Assembly: GCA_029204225.1 (NCBI GenBank)
Contig: MU831892.1
Coordinates: forward strand, 34,179-98,178
Origin: Diphasiastrum complanatum
Taxonomy: Eukaryota > Streptophyta > Lycopodiopsida > Lycopodiales > Lycopodiaceae
Direction: 5' to 3'
DNA: 64,000 nucleotides
The notes beneath the pieces are model-generated. The model made no database searches and had not been told where the DNA came from. It saw only the letters and a program-made list of their open reading frames with translations. The position numbers and the translations under genes were made by a program. This document shows, piece after piece, positions 21,849 through 33,039 of the stretch. Each line of letters opens with the position of its first letter. Within the stretch, counting starts at the first letter, position 1.

Positions 21849-23330
21849 AACTGCAACTGGTTCACCAATAATACTGCAAAATAAGGAACTTCCAAAATAC
21901 AACAACCTGTCTACTTATTCTACATTAGCTACTTTCGTAGATACTTGTTTTTCAAACAAATCAGCCAAAAAAGAGATACAAATCTGGGGTAGCAGTTTCA
22001 ATAGCCTACTTGAGCGAAGATTGCTGAAACCTTCTGAATGATGCCGACAATGCGATCATAAACCTAAATCAAATCCGCACATTGTTTTGTAGCGCTTTCC
22101 AAAAAAAAACCATAATATGAAGGCAGAAAACGTCTGGACAGGCCTACAGCAATCTTATGCTTTAGCAAAAACAGCTAGCAGTACCCTGATGCCAACGTAT
22201 TAACTATCAACAGCGATAACCTTCCTGTTTGCTTGATTGTCACTCTACTGGCAACAACCATCTGACAGGTTAGTATAGGCGAACTGGCAGATAACCATAG
22301 TACTGCTCTAGCTCTTTCAAACAACGACAAACGCATGACAATACAAAAGAGATCATATACTTTCAAATTAAACGATGACAAGATCCAATTGATCAGCAGC
22401 GTGCAATTTTCAACTGGTAACAAGGGGCCAGCTGATCTATACACCTGTGAACTTCTGAAAACTGCCCGTTGATGTAGGTAGCAGATACGATCCCTTTCAC
22501 GTCGAAAAGTGAGCACGAATTTTATTTATCAATGATCTGACTGTGCCTTCGCTATCCAAGATTCAGATCTGGCAATAGTTGACTGACGGCTAAAATGTAC
22601 TGTATAAAGAAGGGATCAACGACTACTGATGGAATAATGCTATACTTTCCACTTGATTTGGTTGTGATCCAAACCGCTTAACTGCAATTCTCAATCAATG
22701 AAATACAATCAAAATCAGCAACTCACACAAAATGTCGTTCGTAAATGTATCGACAATGACAAGAATCGGCAGAAACACAACCAAACGTTCCTTCTTCAGT
22801 GAATTTGAAACTTACGAAAGCAAATTTTCACAGAAAAGATAGACCTATAAGCTTCACAACAGAAAATTCTAAGACATTCGCAACAAACGGGCAATCATCT
22901 TGAAGGTGAAAAAAGCAGGGTTAAAGCCGAAATCCTGAATTTACCATTAACTACAAAAGAATTACGCTAGAAAAAGCAAGCATTCAATGACAGCAATAAA
23001 GTCAGTGTGAAAGTAAAAGCAACACTAAATAAAAGCATCATCAACGAAAATAAATCAATAACGTAAGTTTCACGCTCTACAAAATTACCTGCAAAAAGCG
23101 TAACATCATCGTCCAAACTGGAAAAATTAATGAGCAAATGAGTTGTCACTGTCTAAAGTAAAGCGCGCGCAGGAAGGAGCAGGATCCATCGTAGACCTGC
23201 AAACAAAACTGTGGATCGGGATCACAAAATGGAGGAAAAGAAGAAGAAGAGCAGAAGGAATCCATCGCCAAATAAAATGGCGCTGCGAGAAAAACTCGAA
23301 TCAGGGATTAGGAAGACCAACCATCCTCCC
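21849..23330 (-). other. Lunapark 5' UTR exons and leader intron (inferred)
   Basis: Minus-strand order: a probable leader exon (about 23330-23089) ends at a GCAG|GTAATT donor. A 1.2-kb intron (23088-21874) ends in TTATTTTGCAG, followed by 25 untranslated bases before the ATG. Splice sites fit the consensus, but the transcription start and the exact extent of the leader exon are inferred. Confidence 0.5.
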
Positions 23331-23400
23331 ACGTGTCACCTGTCTCACGAAACACACTCAAAATAGATCTTAAATTATTAAACTCATTAATTAAATTCTT
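23331..23400 (-). promoter_or_regulatory. Probable Lunapark promoter with G-box-like site
   Basis: A CCACGTGTCACC sequence near 23330-23341 contains the ACGT core of plant bZIP/bHLH sites, just upstream of the inferred leader exon. No clear TATA box or start site can be assigned. Function is inference. Confidence 0.3.
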
Positions 23401-24436
23401 TTTGCCTTTTTAACTTCCTGTTTTTCTTTTTCTTTTTCTTTTTTTTTTGCAAAGTTAATAATATCAAACATTAAACTATAAGTTTTTATTTTCAAATAAT
23501 TTGTTTTTTTTAAGATTTTAAAAATAACTAGTTTGACTCTAGGCTAAATTTAATACATTCATTTCAGTGGCCCATAAATATAAAATTTTAACAAAGTGCA
23601 TGCCATTTTATTTTATTTTAATTACAAAAATCATATGAATATTTTTATATATGATTATACATTCACCCTAATTTTTTGACTTTTCTAAAAATTGTCAAAA
23701 ATTTTAAAATCCTGCATCTCAATTTAATTGCCGACAAAATATTACAAATTTACATTATTAACTAAGTCATTGACATAATAAAGTTATGTAACCTTATCAG
23801 CTTTATATGAATCTACCTACTTTACTACACATAAATTTCTTGCATTTTAAAAGTTTGAATCACTTAAAATCCTAATGAAAAAGGATAAATTTATTATCAG
23901 ACTTTGTATAAAAATTTGAGCCTTCTTGAAAGACTTTGTTTTTAGCCTTCTCCATATAGAATCGTGGGCTTTCGGCCCATAAATTGTTAAAAAGCCTACA
24001 AAAAAAAAATTGATAGGTTTTTTGTTAGATTAAGAAAAAAGTTTTCTGCAAGCACTGGGTTGGTCAATGGAGTTTCAAAGAAAGTCAATGTTAAAGAATG
24101 AATTGTGAAGACAACCTCAACTTTTGAGACTTGGACCTTAACGGAGGGCTCACCTACGCAACATGAAAGTGAACGTGCATTTATGGCAAGAAGTTGCAAA
24201 AATTAGATCATGTTTGATTCACTAACATTTGTAGATGTAGCATGTAATTATTACATGTCGGCACGGAGAAATCTAAATGCAGCTCATGCAGTTCTTTGCA
24301 TGTGGAATAAAAAACATACATTAATATTCTTTACAGCATGGTGTGAGGCAACTGCAATCCACATGGGCAAATGAAACTGCACGACTTCGTTTAAGGCATT
24401 TGTCCAAAAAATGAATTATATGAAAGATCGAGTGGG
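23401..24436. other. AT-rich intergenic sequence, no gene seen
   Basis: Long T and A tracts and no ORF of note. This is the likely upstream flank of the Lunapark gene. Confidence 0.5.
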
Positions 24437-24554
24437 GTGGAAGGCCTAGGTCCGCCGAGGGCCTTCCTTGGAAGGAGGGCCCTTGCCCGAGGACGGGAGC
24501 CCGAGGGCAGGGCCCCAATCTGCATGGAAGGCCCAAGGCCCGTGGGCCTTCCAC
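24437..24554. repeat. GC-rich 118-bp foldback sequence
   Basis: Starts GTGGAAGGCC and ends GGCCTTCCAC, a perfect 10-bp terminal inverted repeat. The arms extend imperfectly to about 30 bp. Inside is a second stem (GGGCCCTTGCCC ... GGGCAGGGCCCC). It stands out as a GC island in AT-rich DNA. A MITE or foldback insertion is possible; no target duplication was identified. Confidence 0.65.
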
Positions 24555-24739
24555 GACGTAATGCCATATCTAAAAAAAATTCTCTCATAAATTCTAGATA
24601 GAATCGCTAATGCTTTCACTCAAGAATGAGAATTTTGGACAAAACGAGTGGTTATTTCACTTGCAAGCAAATTCCACCTTTGGAGGTACATCCAAAATAC
24701 AAAGAAAAATTGAAGACTTGGCATGACGACATCGTGAAT

Positions 24740-25330
24740 GTTTTGAATATTCTAAATAACAATTATGATTATGCTCATTTATGAAAAACGATCATAAAAT
24801 TATAAGTATTTTCAAATCATGAAAATCATTATTGTATTCAATTGCAAAATTGTGAGTAGTCAATCATGAGCCTTGTATATTCTGAAACTATGAATATTGA
24901 ATCATGACATCTTTTTATTGTGCAATTATGAATAATGAATATCGACTTTTCTAAATACTCAAATTATAAGTAGTAAATTGTGACTTTTCTTTTTATTGAA
25001 TGTGAATTTTATTATTTATATTGAATTATGAAATTAGTGAATACTGAATCATAATATTTGTGATTATTTTCATAAATATCTGTGATCGAATTTGTTAAAA
25101 CATACTGTAATATTGTGAGTATGCACTATGAAATCATGAGTATTACATCGTAAAATTTACTGCCACTTTTGTGAGCATTTATTAAAAACATTTATATTGA
25201 GATATAAAACCACAAATACTTAATAATATGACTTGTTATTACTTTTGTGAAAATGGACCATGATTGGCATTATCCAAATTATCAAATTGTCAATATTGAA
25301 TTCTAAATTTTTTGACAGTTCAAATCTCAA
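24740..25330. repeat. Degenerate AT-rich repeat array
   Basis: Many variants of AATTGTGAATA, GAATCATGA and TTATGAATA recur over about 590 bp at irregular spacing. It resembles a very old minisatellite or matrix-attachment type sequence. No ORF. Confidence 0.45.
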
Positions 25331-25585
25331 AGTGAGAAAAAAAAAATTTCAATCGCTAAACAACATTATAAAGTTAAAAAATGACTAAATACTCATCCAT
25401 TCTTACCAAAGGTCGTTCCTCGTGTCAAATATTTAGAAATCTCAAAACACCACAGTAATGGCAAGGCCTTTTTGGTATGCCACCTAGGCTGTGGTCGCCC
25501 TCTCTTGGTAGGTGCTATCGTTCATTATCATTATTGTTGTTGTTGCTACTGACACTTACTTGCCTTTTGTGTTTGCAGCTTTAGC

Positions 25586-25843
25586 ATGAGCTTTCTAATG
25601 GATAAATGCTTTTCTTGTGTATCCTCTGCAAGGAATCGAAGCCCTCGTTTTGGCGTTATGCACCAAGGTCCAATCTCATCTACTTGTGTGCCAAATCATG
25701 TCATTATTCTATCAACTAACGTGAATGTTGGTAACATGGCTTCACGTGCTTGTGTTCATGATCATGGACACTTCGCTTTGCTTCCCAATGAAGATAGGCA
25801 AGATGACAATGACGAAATTTTTGATCTCAGGATAAAACCTTGA
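25586..25843 (+). CDS. Small unrecognised ORF, possible last exon
   Basis: Eighty-five codons from MSFLMDKCFSCVSS to an acidic end (DNDEIFDLRIKP). A pyrimidine-rich stretch and TTTGCAG just before the ATG could be a splice acceptor, so it may be the 3' exon of a gene starting upstream. It contains several Cys and His residues but no metal-binding spacing that I recognise. It has no TE similarity. Equally it could be a chance ORF. Confidence 0.3.
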   Translation: MSFLMDKCFSCVSSARNRSPRFGVMHQGPISSTCVPNHVIILSTNVNVGNMASRACVHDHGHFALLPNEDRQDDNDEIFDLRIKP

Positions 25844-25989
25844 AGTCACAAGAGAAAGCTATCACAGATTAGGAAGCATGAAGTTAGCTTGTTGATAAGC
25901 ACTATCAATCATTCACCATAAGCAATCACCATCAGAAGGAGGAAGAACACACCATCACACTATTACATTGAATCATGAAGAGAGAAACT

Positions 25990-25996
25990 AGTAGTT

Positions 25997-26082
<86 letters not shown>

Positions 26083-26180
26083 TAGTAGTTGACTATAGAC
26101 TAGCCTACAACCACTTATAGCTGGTAACAGCTGTCAACAGTAAATCGTAAATAGTAATAAGCTTATCATTGGTTCTAACA
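25990..26180 (-). mobile_element. 3' LTR of a minus-strand copia element (left end unknown)
   Basis: The minus strand begins TGTTAGAACC at 26180 right after a purine tract (GAGGGAGAG) and the end of a copia RNase H. The left end is not determined, because the LTR runs into the microsatellite. Confidence 0.65.
26000..26080 (+). repeat. (AT)n(AG)n compound microsatellite in a copia LTR
   Basis: About 49 bp of AT followed by 32 bp of AG. A ~22-bp sequence, GAAACTAGTAGTTGACTATA, lies on both sides, so the tract probably arose by slippage within a local duplication. Confidence 0.9.
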
Positions 26181-26190
26181 CTCTCCCTCA

Positions 26191-26390
26191 ATGATAAAAT
26201 TACACTCTTCTATTCTTAATAAAGTACGAAACTTTTCAAATTTACATCTACCTGATAACTTAGTAAAAATATCTGCCACTTAATCTTCAGATCTACAAAA
26301 ACAAGATCAATGGCTCCATTAAGAATTTTCTCTCGAACAAAGTGATAATGTATTTCGATGTGCTTAGTTCAAGCATGTAGAACTGGATTT
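26191..26390 (-). pseudogene. Ty1/copia RNase H C-terminus (copy 1)
   Basis: Minus-strand reading in two frames gives KHIEIHYHFVREK, VADIFTK and KFEKFRTLLRIEECN, the characteristic end of copia RNase H before the 3' LTR. Only about 65 residues remain; frameshift inside. Confidence 0.85.
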
Positions 26391-26394
26391 TTGG

Positions 26395-26660
26395 CAAGGC
26401 TAGAAGGTCAATCAGGATGAGTAGGAGTAATATTAACTCCAACACTCTCCCTTAAGCTTACTACTACAAATCTTAAATTAAATTGAGATTTAACATACCT
26501 ACCAAAGTAGAATGTTTATCTTTTGACAATGGTTTTGTAGAATATCAGCCAACATATTGTCGGTATGACAATAACTTAGTAAACGTCTTTATTCTGAACT
26601 TTCTCTCTAAGAAAATGAAATTGAACTTCTATATGTTTAGTTCTAGTACGAGTTCGTGGG
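26395..26660 (-). pseudogene. Second copia 3' end: RNase H C-terminus, purine tract and LTR stub
   Basis: A different copia: the minus strand gives KHIEVQFHFLREKVQNKDVY and DNMLADI, then a purine tract (AAGGGAGAG) at 26445-26455. A TGTTGGAGTT LTR start follows at 26444. Its LTR is cut after about 50 bp, where copy 1 begins, so two copia tails lie end to end. Confidence 0.8.
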
Positions 26661-26666
26661 TTTAGA

Positions 26667-27290
26667 GATAGAGCTATAGCCGGAGAAGGAGCGTATAGCT
26701 TTTTAGATGGGTTTAGTGGCTATAACCAGGTGCAAATTGCCCCAGATGATCAGCACAAAACTATATTCTCTACTGAGTGAGAAACGTATGCCTATAGAGT
26801 GATGCCATGTGGATTGTGTAACGCTCCCAGCACCTTCCAACGAGTGATGAGCTATGCCTTCAAAGATTTTCTATGAAAATTCCTTGAGATTTTCATGGAT
26901 GACTTGTGTGTCCATTCCTCTAGAGCCCAACATCTAGCTTGATTAGAAAAAGTGTTCATTATTTGGCATATCTCTGAACCCAGCCAAATGCCAATTTCTA
27001 GTCACGCACGACATAGTGCTAGGCCACATAGTTTCGAAGCATGGTATCGCTACCGACGTTGAAAAGATCCGCATAATACTTGCTTTGCCAGAACCAAGAA
27101 CCGTACATGAAGTATACATCTTTATAGGGCATTGTAACTATTATCGAAGGTTTATTCTGAATTTTGCCAAGCTGGCCCATTTGATTTACCAAATGACCAT
27201 CCAACTTGAATGGGCAGTTGAAGGCACTAAGGCTTTTCACAAACTCAAGAAGGCCTTAGTAACCGCTCCAATTCTTTGACCCCCTATTTG
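26667..27290 (+). pseudogene. Ty3/gypsy reverse transcriptase fragment
   Basis: Contains motif A FLDGFSGYNQVQIAPDDQ, then YRVMPCGLCNAPSTFQRVM, catalytic FMDD (26892-26903), LGHIVSKHGIATDVEKI and LPEPRTVHEVYIFIGHCNYY. Frameshifts and stops near 26780, 26870 and 27010. It is closely related to the RT fragment at 61250-61660. Both ends are truncated. Confidence 0.9.
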
Positions 27291-27340
27291 GACCATAGAA
27301 TTCCATGTTTTGCTAGTTATTGTTTCAAGAAGAAGAGAGA

Positions 27341-28200
27341 TCAAGGTGAGAAACAAGCCAATCCATGTGGTGAATAAGGTGTTGTAGTCTGCCTCTTGCA
27401 AGGTGAGAAACAAGCCAATCCATGTGGTGAATAAGGTGTTGTAGTCTGCCTCTTGATCCCTTGATCTTTGCAAAAATCAATAAATTCTGTCGAAAAGTAC
27501 TCACCACCTCCATCAGATCTCAAAGTCTTGATGCAACATCCTGTTTGCTTTTCAACTAATGCTTTGAATTCCCTACACTTAGCAAAAGCATCTGATTTCT
27601 TGCTTATGAAATAAATCCAAATGCATTTGCTATAATCATCAATAAAGGTAATAATGTAATAGCAGCCACTAAGAGATCTAGTCTCCATTGGTCCAAATAG
27701 ATCATTGTGGACAAGATCTAGAATACCACTGGCTCTTTTTGCTCCATTTTTGGGAAACCTCTCTCTGTTTTGTTTTCCCAGAATGCAACCTTCACAGATT
27801 TTTCCTTCAAAAGAAATATCAAGCAATCCAATAACTAGATTACCTCTTTTGAGAATCTGTAAACTTTGAGCACTAATGTGACCAAATCATTGATTCCACA
27901 GATCACTTTGACTATCAACAGTGCTTACCATAGCTTGAGAAAAGGATCTCGAATTCAATTTGTAGAGCCGATTCATGTTGACTCTAGCTCTTGTAGCAAT
28001 CACTTTGTAGTGATTCTTGATGTCCTTGACAAGACATTTGTCACTATCAAACTCAACCTTGAGTTGTTGATCAGCCATTGTCCCAACTGATAATAGATTA
28101 TTAGCCAAACAAGGTATATATTGCATATTTCTTATCTACTTTATCATCTCGTTGACTAGACTGGTACCACTCCGAATCCTTTCACATGTAGCAATTGTAT
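27341..28200 (-). pseudogene. Ty1/copia GAG-pre-integrase and integrase fragment
   Basis: Minus strand: the end of the protease-proximal region (YIPCLANNLLSVGTM), GAG-pre-integrase, the integrase CxxC finger (CEGCILGKQNRERF), first core Asp (FIDDYSK) and second core Asp (LRSDGGGEYF). It stops before the catalytic Glu, where a 57-bp in-frame tandem duplication (27342-27455, 19 residues twice) abuts the gypsy fragment. A frameshift near 27850. Confidence 0.9.
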
Positions 28201-28465
28201 TTTGTCAGCTTTTGGGAAAAGTGCAATAACTTTTGCATCTCTTATCCAAATGCCCTACAAATTGGTGCAAATCAAAGTTAAAACAAAGCTCTACAAGCTT
28301 ATTAAATCAAATTAGAAATGAAAGATGAAATTGGATGTCAAAAATTGGTCTGAGCAGACCTGAAAATTTCAAACTCAAAAAATTAACAAAAAGAAAGCTA
28401 CAAATGCAATAAACGTATCAAATCTAATGAAATTCACATAGAATCATCATGAATCTAGGATCTAT

Positions 28466-28477
28466 GCTTTGATACCA
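28466..28477 (-). other. Primer-binding site of the minus-strand copia element
   Basis: The minus strand reads TGGTATCAAAGC, one base from the usual initiator-Met-tRNA complement. It is the expected inner border of a 5' LTR that would extend rightwards from about 28479. Only 270 bp separate it from the pol fragment, so gag is deleted. Confidence 0.75.
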
Positions 28478-28478
28478 A

Positions 28479-29858
28479 GAAATTTCATGTGCCAACTCCC
28501 AAACTAATAGCAATTACAATAGAAGTTAAGCTAATAGCAAGAAAAGTACAAGACCATCAAGATAGCATATCCATAGAAAGCTAGAAACAATGAGATATGA
28601 ATGGAATCACATTAGCAATGAAATAAAGAGTACAATCAATGAACATTAAGCATGAATTCATGTGGATAGGGCACATGAGACCTAACAATGGTGATCTCTA
28701 TGGCTCACATGAACAAGGAAGCTAGAAGCTCTCACTTGCAAATGAGCCAAAAGATTCACAAAATGATGTCTCTTGCCTAGTTTTGAACAGTGCTCTTACT
28801 TAACTTAACTTGACTATCTTGAGGGATAGTTAGCCCTTATTAAGTATTATTGAAACTACATTGGGCCCTTATTGGCCTGCTATCCTTATTAGTTACTTTG
28901 AAGGGCCTAAAGAGTGAACCGCCTTGTTCTTAAGGCTAATAGCTCCTTTTGGGCCTACGAAGCTTACAATGGATATTTTGATGATGCATTGATAGCACTG
29001 ATGTACCAGTATTACATGACACAAGCACGTATATCAAGGATTTGGTGAAGATATTAATGCTAGAGCATGCTAGATTGATTTCTACCCAAAAATCGAGTTT
29101 CTTGCATATCTAGATTGGATCTTTTGTAGATCAAAACTCATTTTTTGATGAATTTTGATTTCACACCACATTTACTAGGAATAGCCAATTTTGGATATTA
29201 GATAGGTCTCACTTGAGGCTACAAGATTCTATATCAAGTTTTAGGTAATTGCATGTAGAATTTGAAATATTCAATTTTTTGTGATTTTGTCAAAACACTA
29301 ATTTTGATTGGATCTCTATTTTGTGAGGTTACTGAACTTCATTAGAGTGTGTTTCAATATTAGGAAGTGGCAAGAGTCATTAGATTGAGGATAGATCATA
29401 GGTTGATCAATATTTCTACATTCTATGTGTTGATTTTATAGATAATCATCTCACATAACTAGTAACTACCAGCTAGTAGTTACGAACCGTGAAATGTAAT
29501 CAGTAATTAGAATTTGGTAACTACTAACTTCCAAGTGGCAAGTAGTCTGAGCTACAAACCTGGTGGGGGCAGGTCTCAAGATGTCCAGGGTGGAGTGGAA
29601 GTTCAAAGTTCAAAGTTTTGAATTGGAAATTTTAGGAAACTTAATCTAGGCTTGAGCGAAACTTCTAACTAATAAGCTCAAGCCTCATATAAATGTTTAT
29701 TTTACTCTACAGTTTGGAATCCGGATTTATCATTGATTATACATGTGCTAGAAGAGAATTGAGAGGTTCCATATCTTTGAGATTTCTTTTTGGAGACTGT
29801 TGTATTTCAAAAGAGTGCTTTGTGCATTGGTGAAGAGAAGATCAGGTCATTGCAACAT
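28479..29858. other. LTR-derived and unassigned sequence
   Basis: The left part is presumably the 5' LTR of the minus-strand copia. The right part leads into the plus-strand copia gag but shows no primer site. GTAACTACCAGCTAGTAGTTAC near 29463 forms an 8-bp hairpin. No gene is seen. Confidence 0.4.
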
Positions 29859-32800
29859 GGCTAAATCAAGTGGATACATGTCGGAATGCAATGATAGGCT
29901 TACCTCATGAAACTATTCATTGTGGAAAGTGAGGATGAAATCACTTCTCTAGGTGAATGATGTTTTGGATATGGTTGTAGGTTTGGAGGAGAGGCCAGCA
30001 ACACAAGAAGAACAAATGAGGTATGACAAGAGGGCCAAAAGAGCTCTACACATGATCAAGGTGAATGTTACCAATGAGCTTCTCAAGGAAGTTGGTAAGA
30101 GTACTTCATCAAAGGATGCTTGGGATTCATTAAAGAAGCTTTATGAATCCAAGTCTACATCTAGAGTGCTGACTCTAAGAAGGCAAATCTTTTAATATTT
30201 GCAAAATAATGAAGAAAGTCCTAATATTTTGGCTTTGAGAGTGAAGGCTTTGAATGATGAGTTAGCTTGCGTTGATGAGAGAATTAAGGCCCAATTTGAT
30301 TGATCTTCAAGAGACCTTGATCAATGAAGAATATAAGCTTCAAGAAAGAGGTTTATCTTCATCAACATCTCAAGTTGGAGAGGAGGCTATGTTCATCAAG
30401 GAAAAATCTAAGGCCAAAGGCAAAAGTAAGTGGTCTAAAGGGCAAGATCGAGGGGAGGCTTCTTCAAATTGAAAAAAGAAAGATAGATCGTAGTTCAAGT
30501 GCTTATATTGTGGCATCAAAGGACACTTTGCAAGTGAGCGTGATGAAGATGGTTTGGATGTTCAAAATTCAAATGATGATGCTTTTGTGATGTGTTCATG
30601 TATGCTTGCTAATGATGGAGATTGATAGTGGAGCAAGCTCACACATGACTTTTCACATAGAGTACTTCACTTCTTTGTTGGCATATGAAGATGACAAGAA
30701 GGTGATCTACATGGCCAATGATGGTGAGTATGCAATCAAAGGGATTGGCACTGCTAAGTAAAGGTCTCAAAGTTGAGTTTGATGGAAATCAAAAGGAAGG
30801 ATATCTTTGATTGCAAAAGGTAAAAGGCAAGGGAAGTTGTTCAAACTAGATGCTTGTGTTATTGCTAACCAAGTTGGATTCGTGGCAAGTGAGCAAATTC
30901 CTATTCAAGAGATTTGACATAGAAGGATGGGGCACCTCAACTTCAAGTTGTTGGAGGTAATGGCTAAGAAGCAAGTTGTGATTGGTCTTCCTAAATCCTT
31001 AAGTGGCATCGATCATGTTTGTGAGTCTTGTGCTTTGTCAAAGTCACATAGACTACCTTATTCTAGATCCACAAAGCCTTTTTAAATTGTACATTCAAAT
31101 ATTCATGGAATTACTACAATTAGCAATAGTGGAGCTAAGATGTATTTAACTTTCATTGATGATTTTAATAGATTTTGTTGGATCTATCTACTAAAGAGCA
31201 AGGATGAAGTGTATGATGTCTTTGTTGAGCTCAAGAATGCAAGGGAGAACCAATTTTCCACAAGGATTAAGTGCTTAAGGAGTGACAATGGTGGAGAGTA
31301 CATATCTACCAAGTTCAAGGCTTTTTGTGATGAGCATGGGATCAAGAGGGAGTATACAACACTAAGGACCCCACAACAAAATGGAGTGGCCGAGAGGAAG
31401 AATGCCAAAGCCATGAGGTTAAGTGCTAACCTTGATAAGCCATTTTGGGATCAAGCTTTATTGTGTGCTAATTTTTTGTGCAATAGGTGGCCGAGTGCTA
31501 TTTAGGATGGCAAGACACCTTTTCAGATGCTATTCAAGAGGAGGCCGAGTGTCAACTTTCTTAAACTTTTGGATGCACATGATATGTCAACATAACTCTT
31601 GATGATAGGACCAAGGAGGATCTATCTTCAAGGAAAGGGTTGGATATAGTGAAGTGAGTAAAGCCTACAAGGTTTACATTCTTTCTACTAATAAGGTGAT
31701 TATTGGTAGAGATGTCATTTTTTATGAGGAAAACATTCCAAAATTATCTTCAAGCATTATTGATGGTGATGTGGATGGATCTAACATTCTTGATGTTGAT
31801 GTAAAGGATCCTACTTTAGATGGTGATGATGATGGACCTTCATCAAGTCAAAAGCCAAGGAGAACATCAAGGGAAAGAAAAATGCCTTCAAGGCTCACGT
31901 ATGATGAGAAAGGTAAGCAAGTTGTTGGAGGTACACACTTTGCTTTCCTAACCTCTTTTTATAAACCTACATGTGTAGATGAAGCAAGGAACAAAGAGGA
32001 GTGAATCCACACAATGGATCTTGAGTATCAGGCTCTTATGAAAAATGAAACATGGAGATTGGTGGAGTTACCTAAGGACAAGAAAGCTATTGGATGCAAA
32101 TGGATCTTCAAGGTGAAGACAAACCAAGATGGATCTATCAACAAGTACAAGACAAGGTTAGTGGCAAAAGGATATGCTCAACAACTAGGGATTGACTATG
32201 ATGAGACCTTTGCACCCATGGCAAAGATGGTAAGCATTCGGGTCATCATTTCACTTGCTACACTTTATGGATGGGATCTATGGCAATTGGATATTACAAA
32301 TGCTTTTTTGAATGGTATTTTTGAGGTGGAAGTGTACATGGAGCAACTTGAGAACTACATTTCACCTACAAAGCCAAATCATGTGTGTTTTCTACAAAAG
32401 AGCTTATATGGCCTTAAGCAAGCACCAAGGAGTTGGTATCCTAAAAGCTTAACACTTTTTACTCTCTCAAGGCTTTGTTATGAGTGAGTATGATCATTCA
32501 GTTTATTATAGGTTTGCTGGAAATGATGTTACCATTTTGCTAATCTATGTGGATGATATCATCTTGAGTGGTGGAGACAATCAAGATGTGGAGGATATCA
32601 AGAGTGCTCTTAGGAAGGAATTTGAGGTGCATGATCTTGGTAATTTGCATTACATTTTAGGAATAGAAGTGATTAGGTCTTTTCAATCTACTTTTATTTG
32701 TCAAGAGAAGTATGCTAATTCTATTCTAGAAAGATTTCATATGGTAGATGCAAAATCTTATGACACAACTATGGAGACAAATGTAAAGCTAAGTATAAGA

Positions 32801-33035
32801 GGTAATGAAAGATCCTTCAAGGACATTACTCTCTATAGGAAGCTACTTGGTTCATTCGTCTATCTAACCATCACAAGATCAAATCTAAGCTATTGTATTG
32901 GTAGATTGAGCCAATTCATGCAAGATCCTAGTGAGGAGCATTGGAAGGTAGGGAAACAAGTTTTGAGGTACATCATTGGAACTCGAGATTTTGGCATATT
33001 GTATGAGGCACAATTAGAAAACTTTGTGTTTATCC
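29859..33035 (+). pseudogene. Ty1/copia gag-pol, truncated and frameshifted
   Basis: Gag starts at an ATG at 29859 (MAKSSGYMSECN) with a UBN2-type domain. A zinc knuckle near 30500 (CLYCGIKGHF) lacks its last Cys. Protease is near 30630 (SGASSHMT). The integrase finger is around 31010-31060. The integrase core (31140-31560) has FIDDFNR, LRSDNGGEY and GVAERKN, so D,D,E are intact. RT (32014-32760) has LDITNAFLNG and YVDD (32546-32557). RNase H breaks off at about 33035. Stops at 29911, 29951, 30193 and 30472 and frameshifts near 30290, 31600 and 32450 kill it. The right end is cut by the palindrome-rich sequence at 33040; no LTR is visible on either side. Confidence 0.93.
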
Positions 33036-33039
33036 ATGC

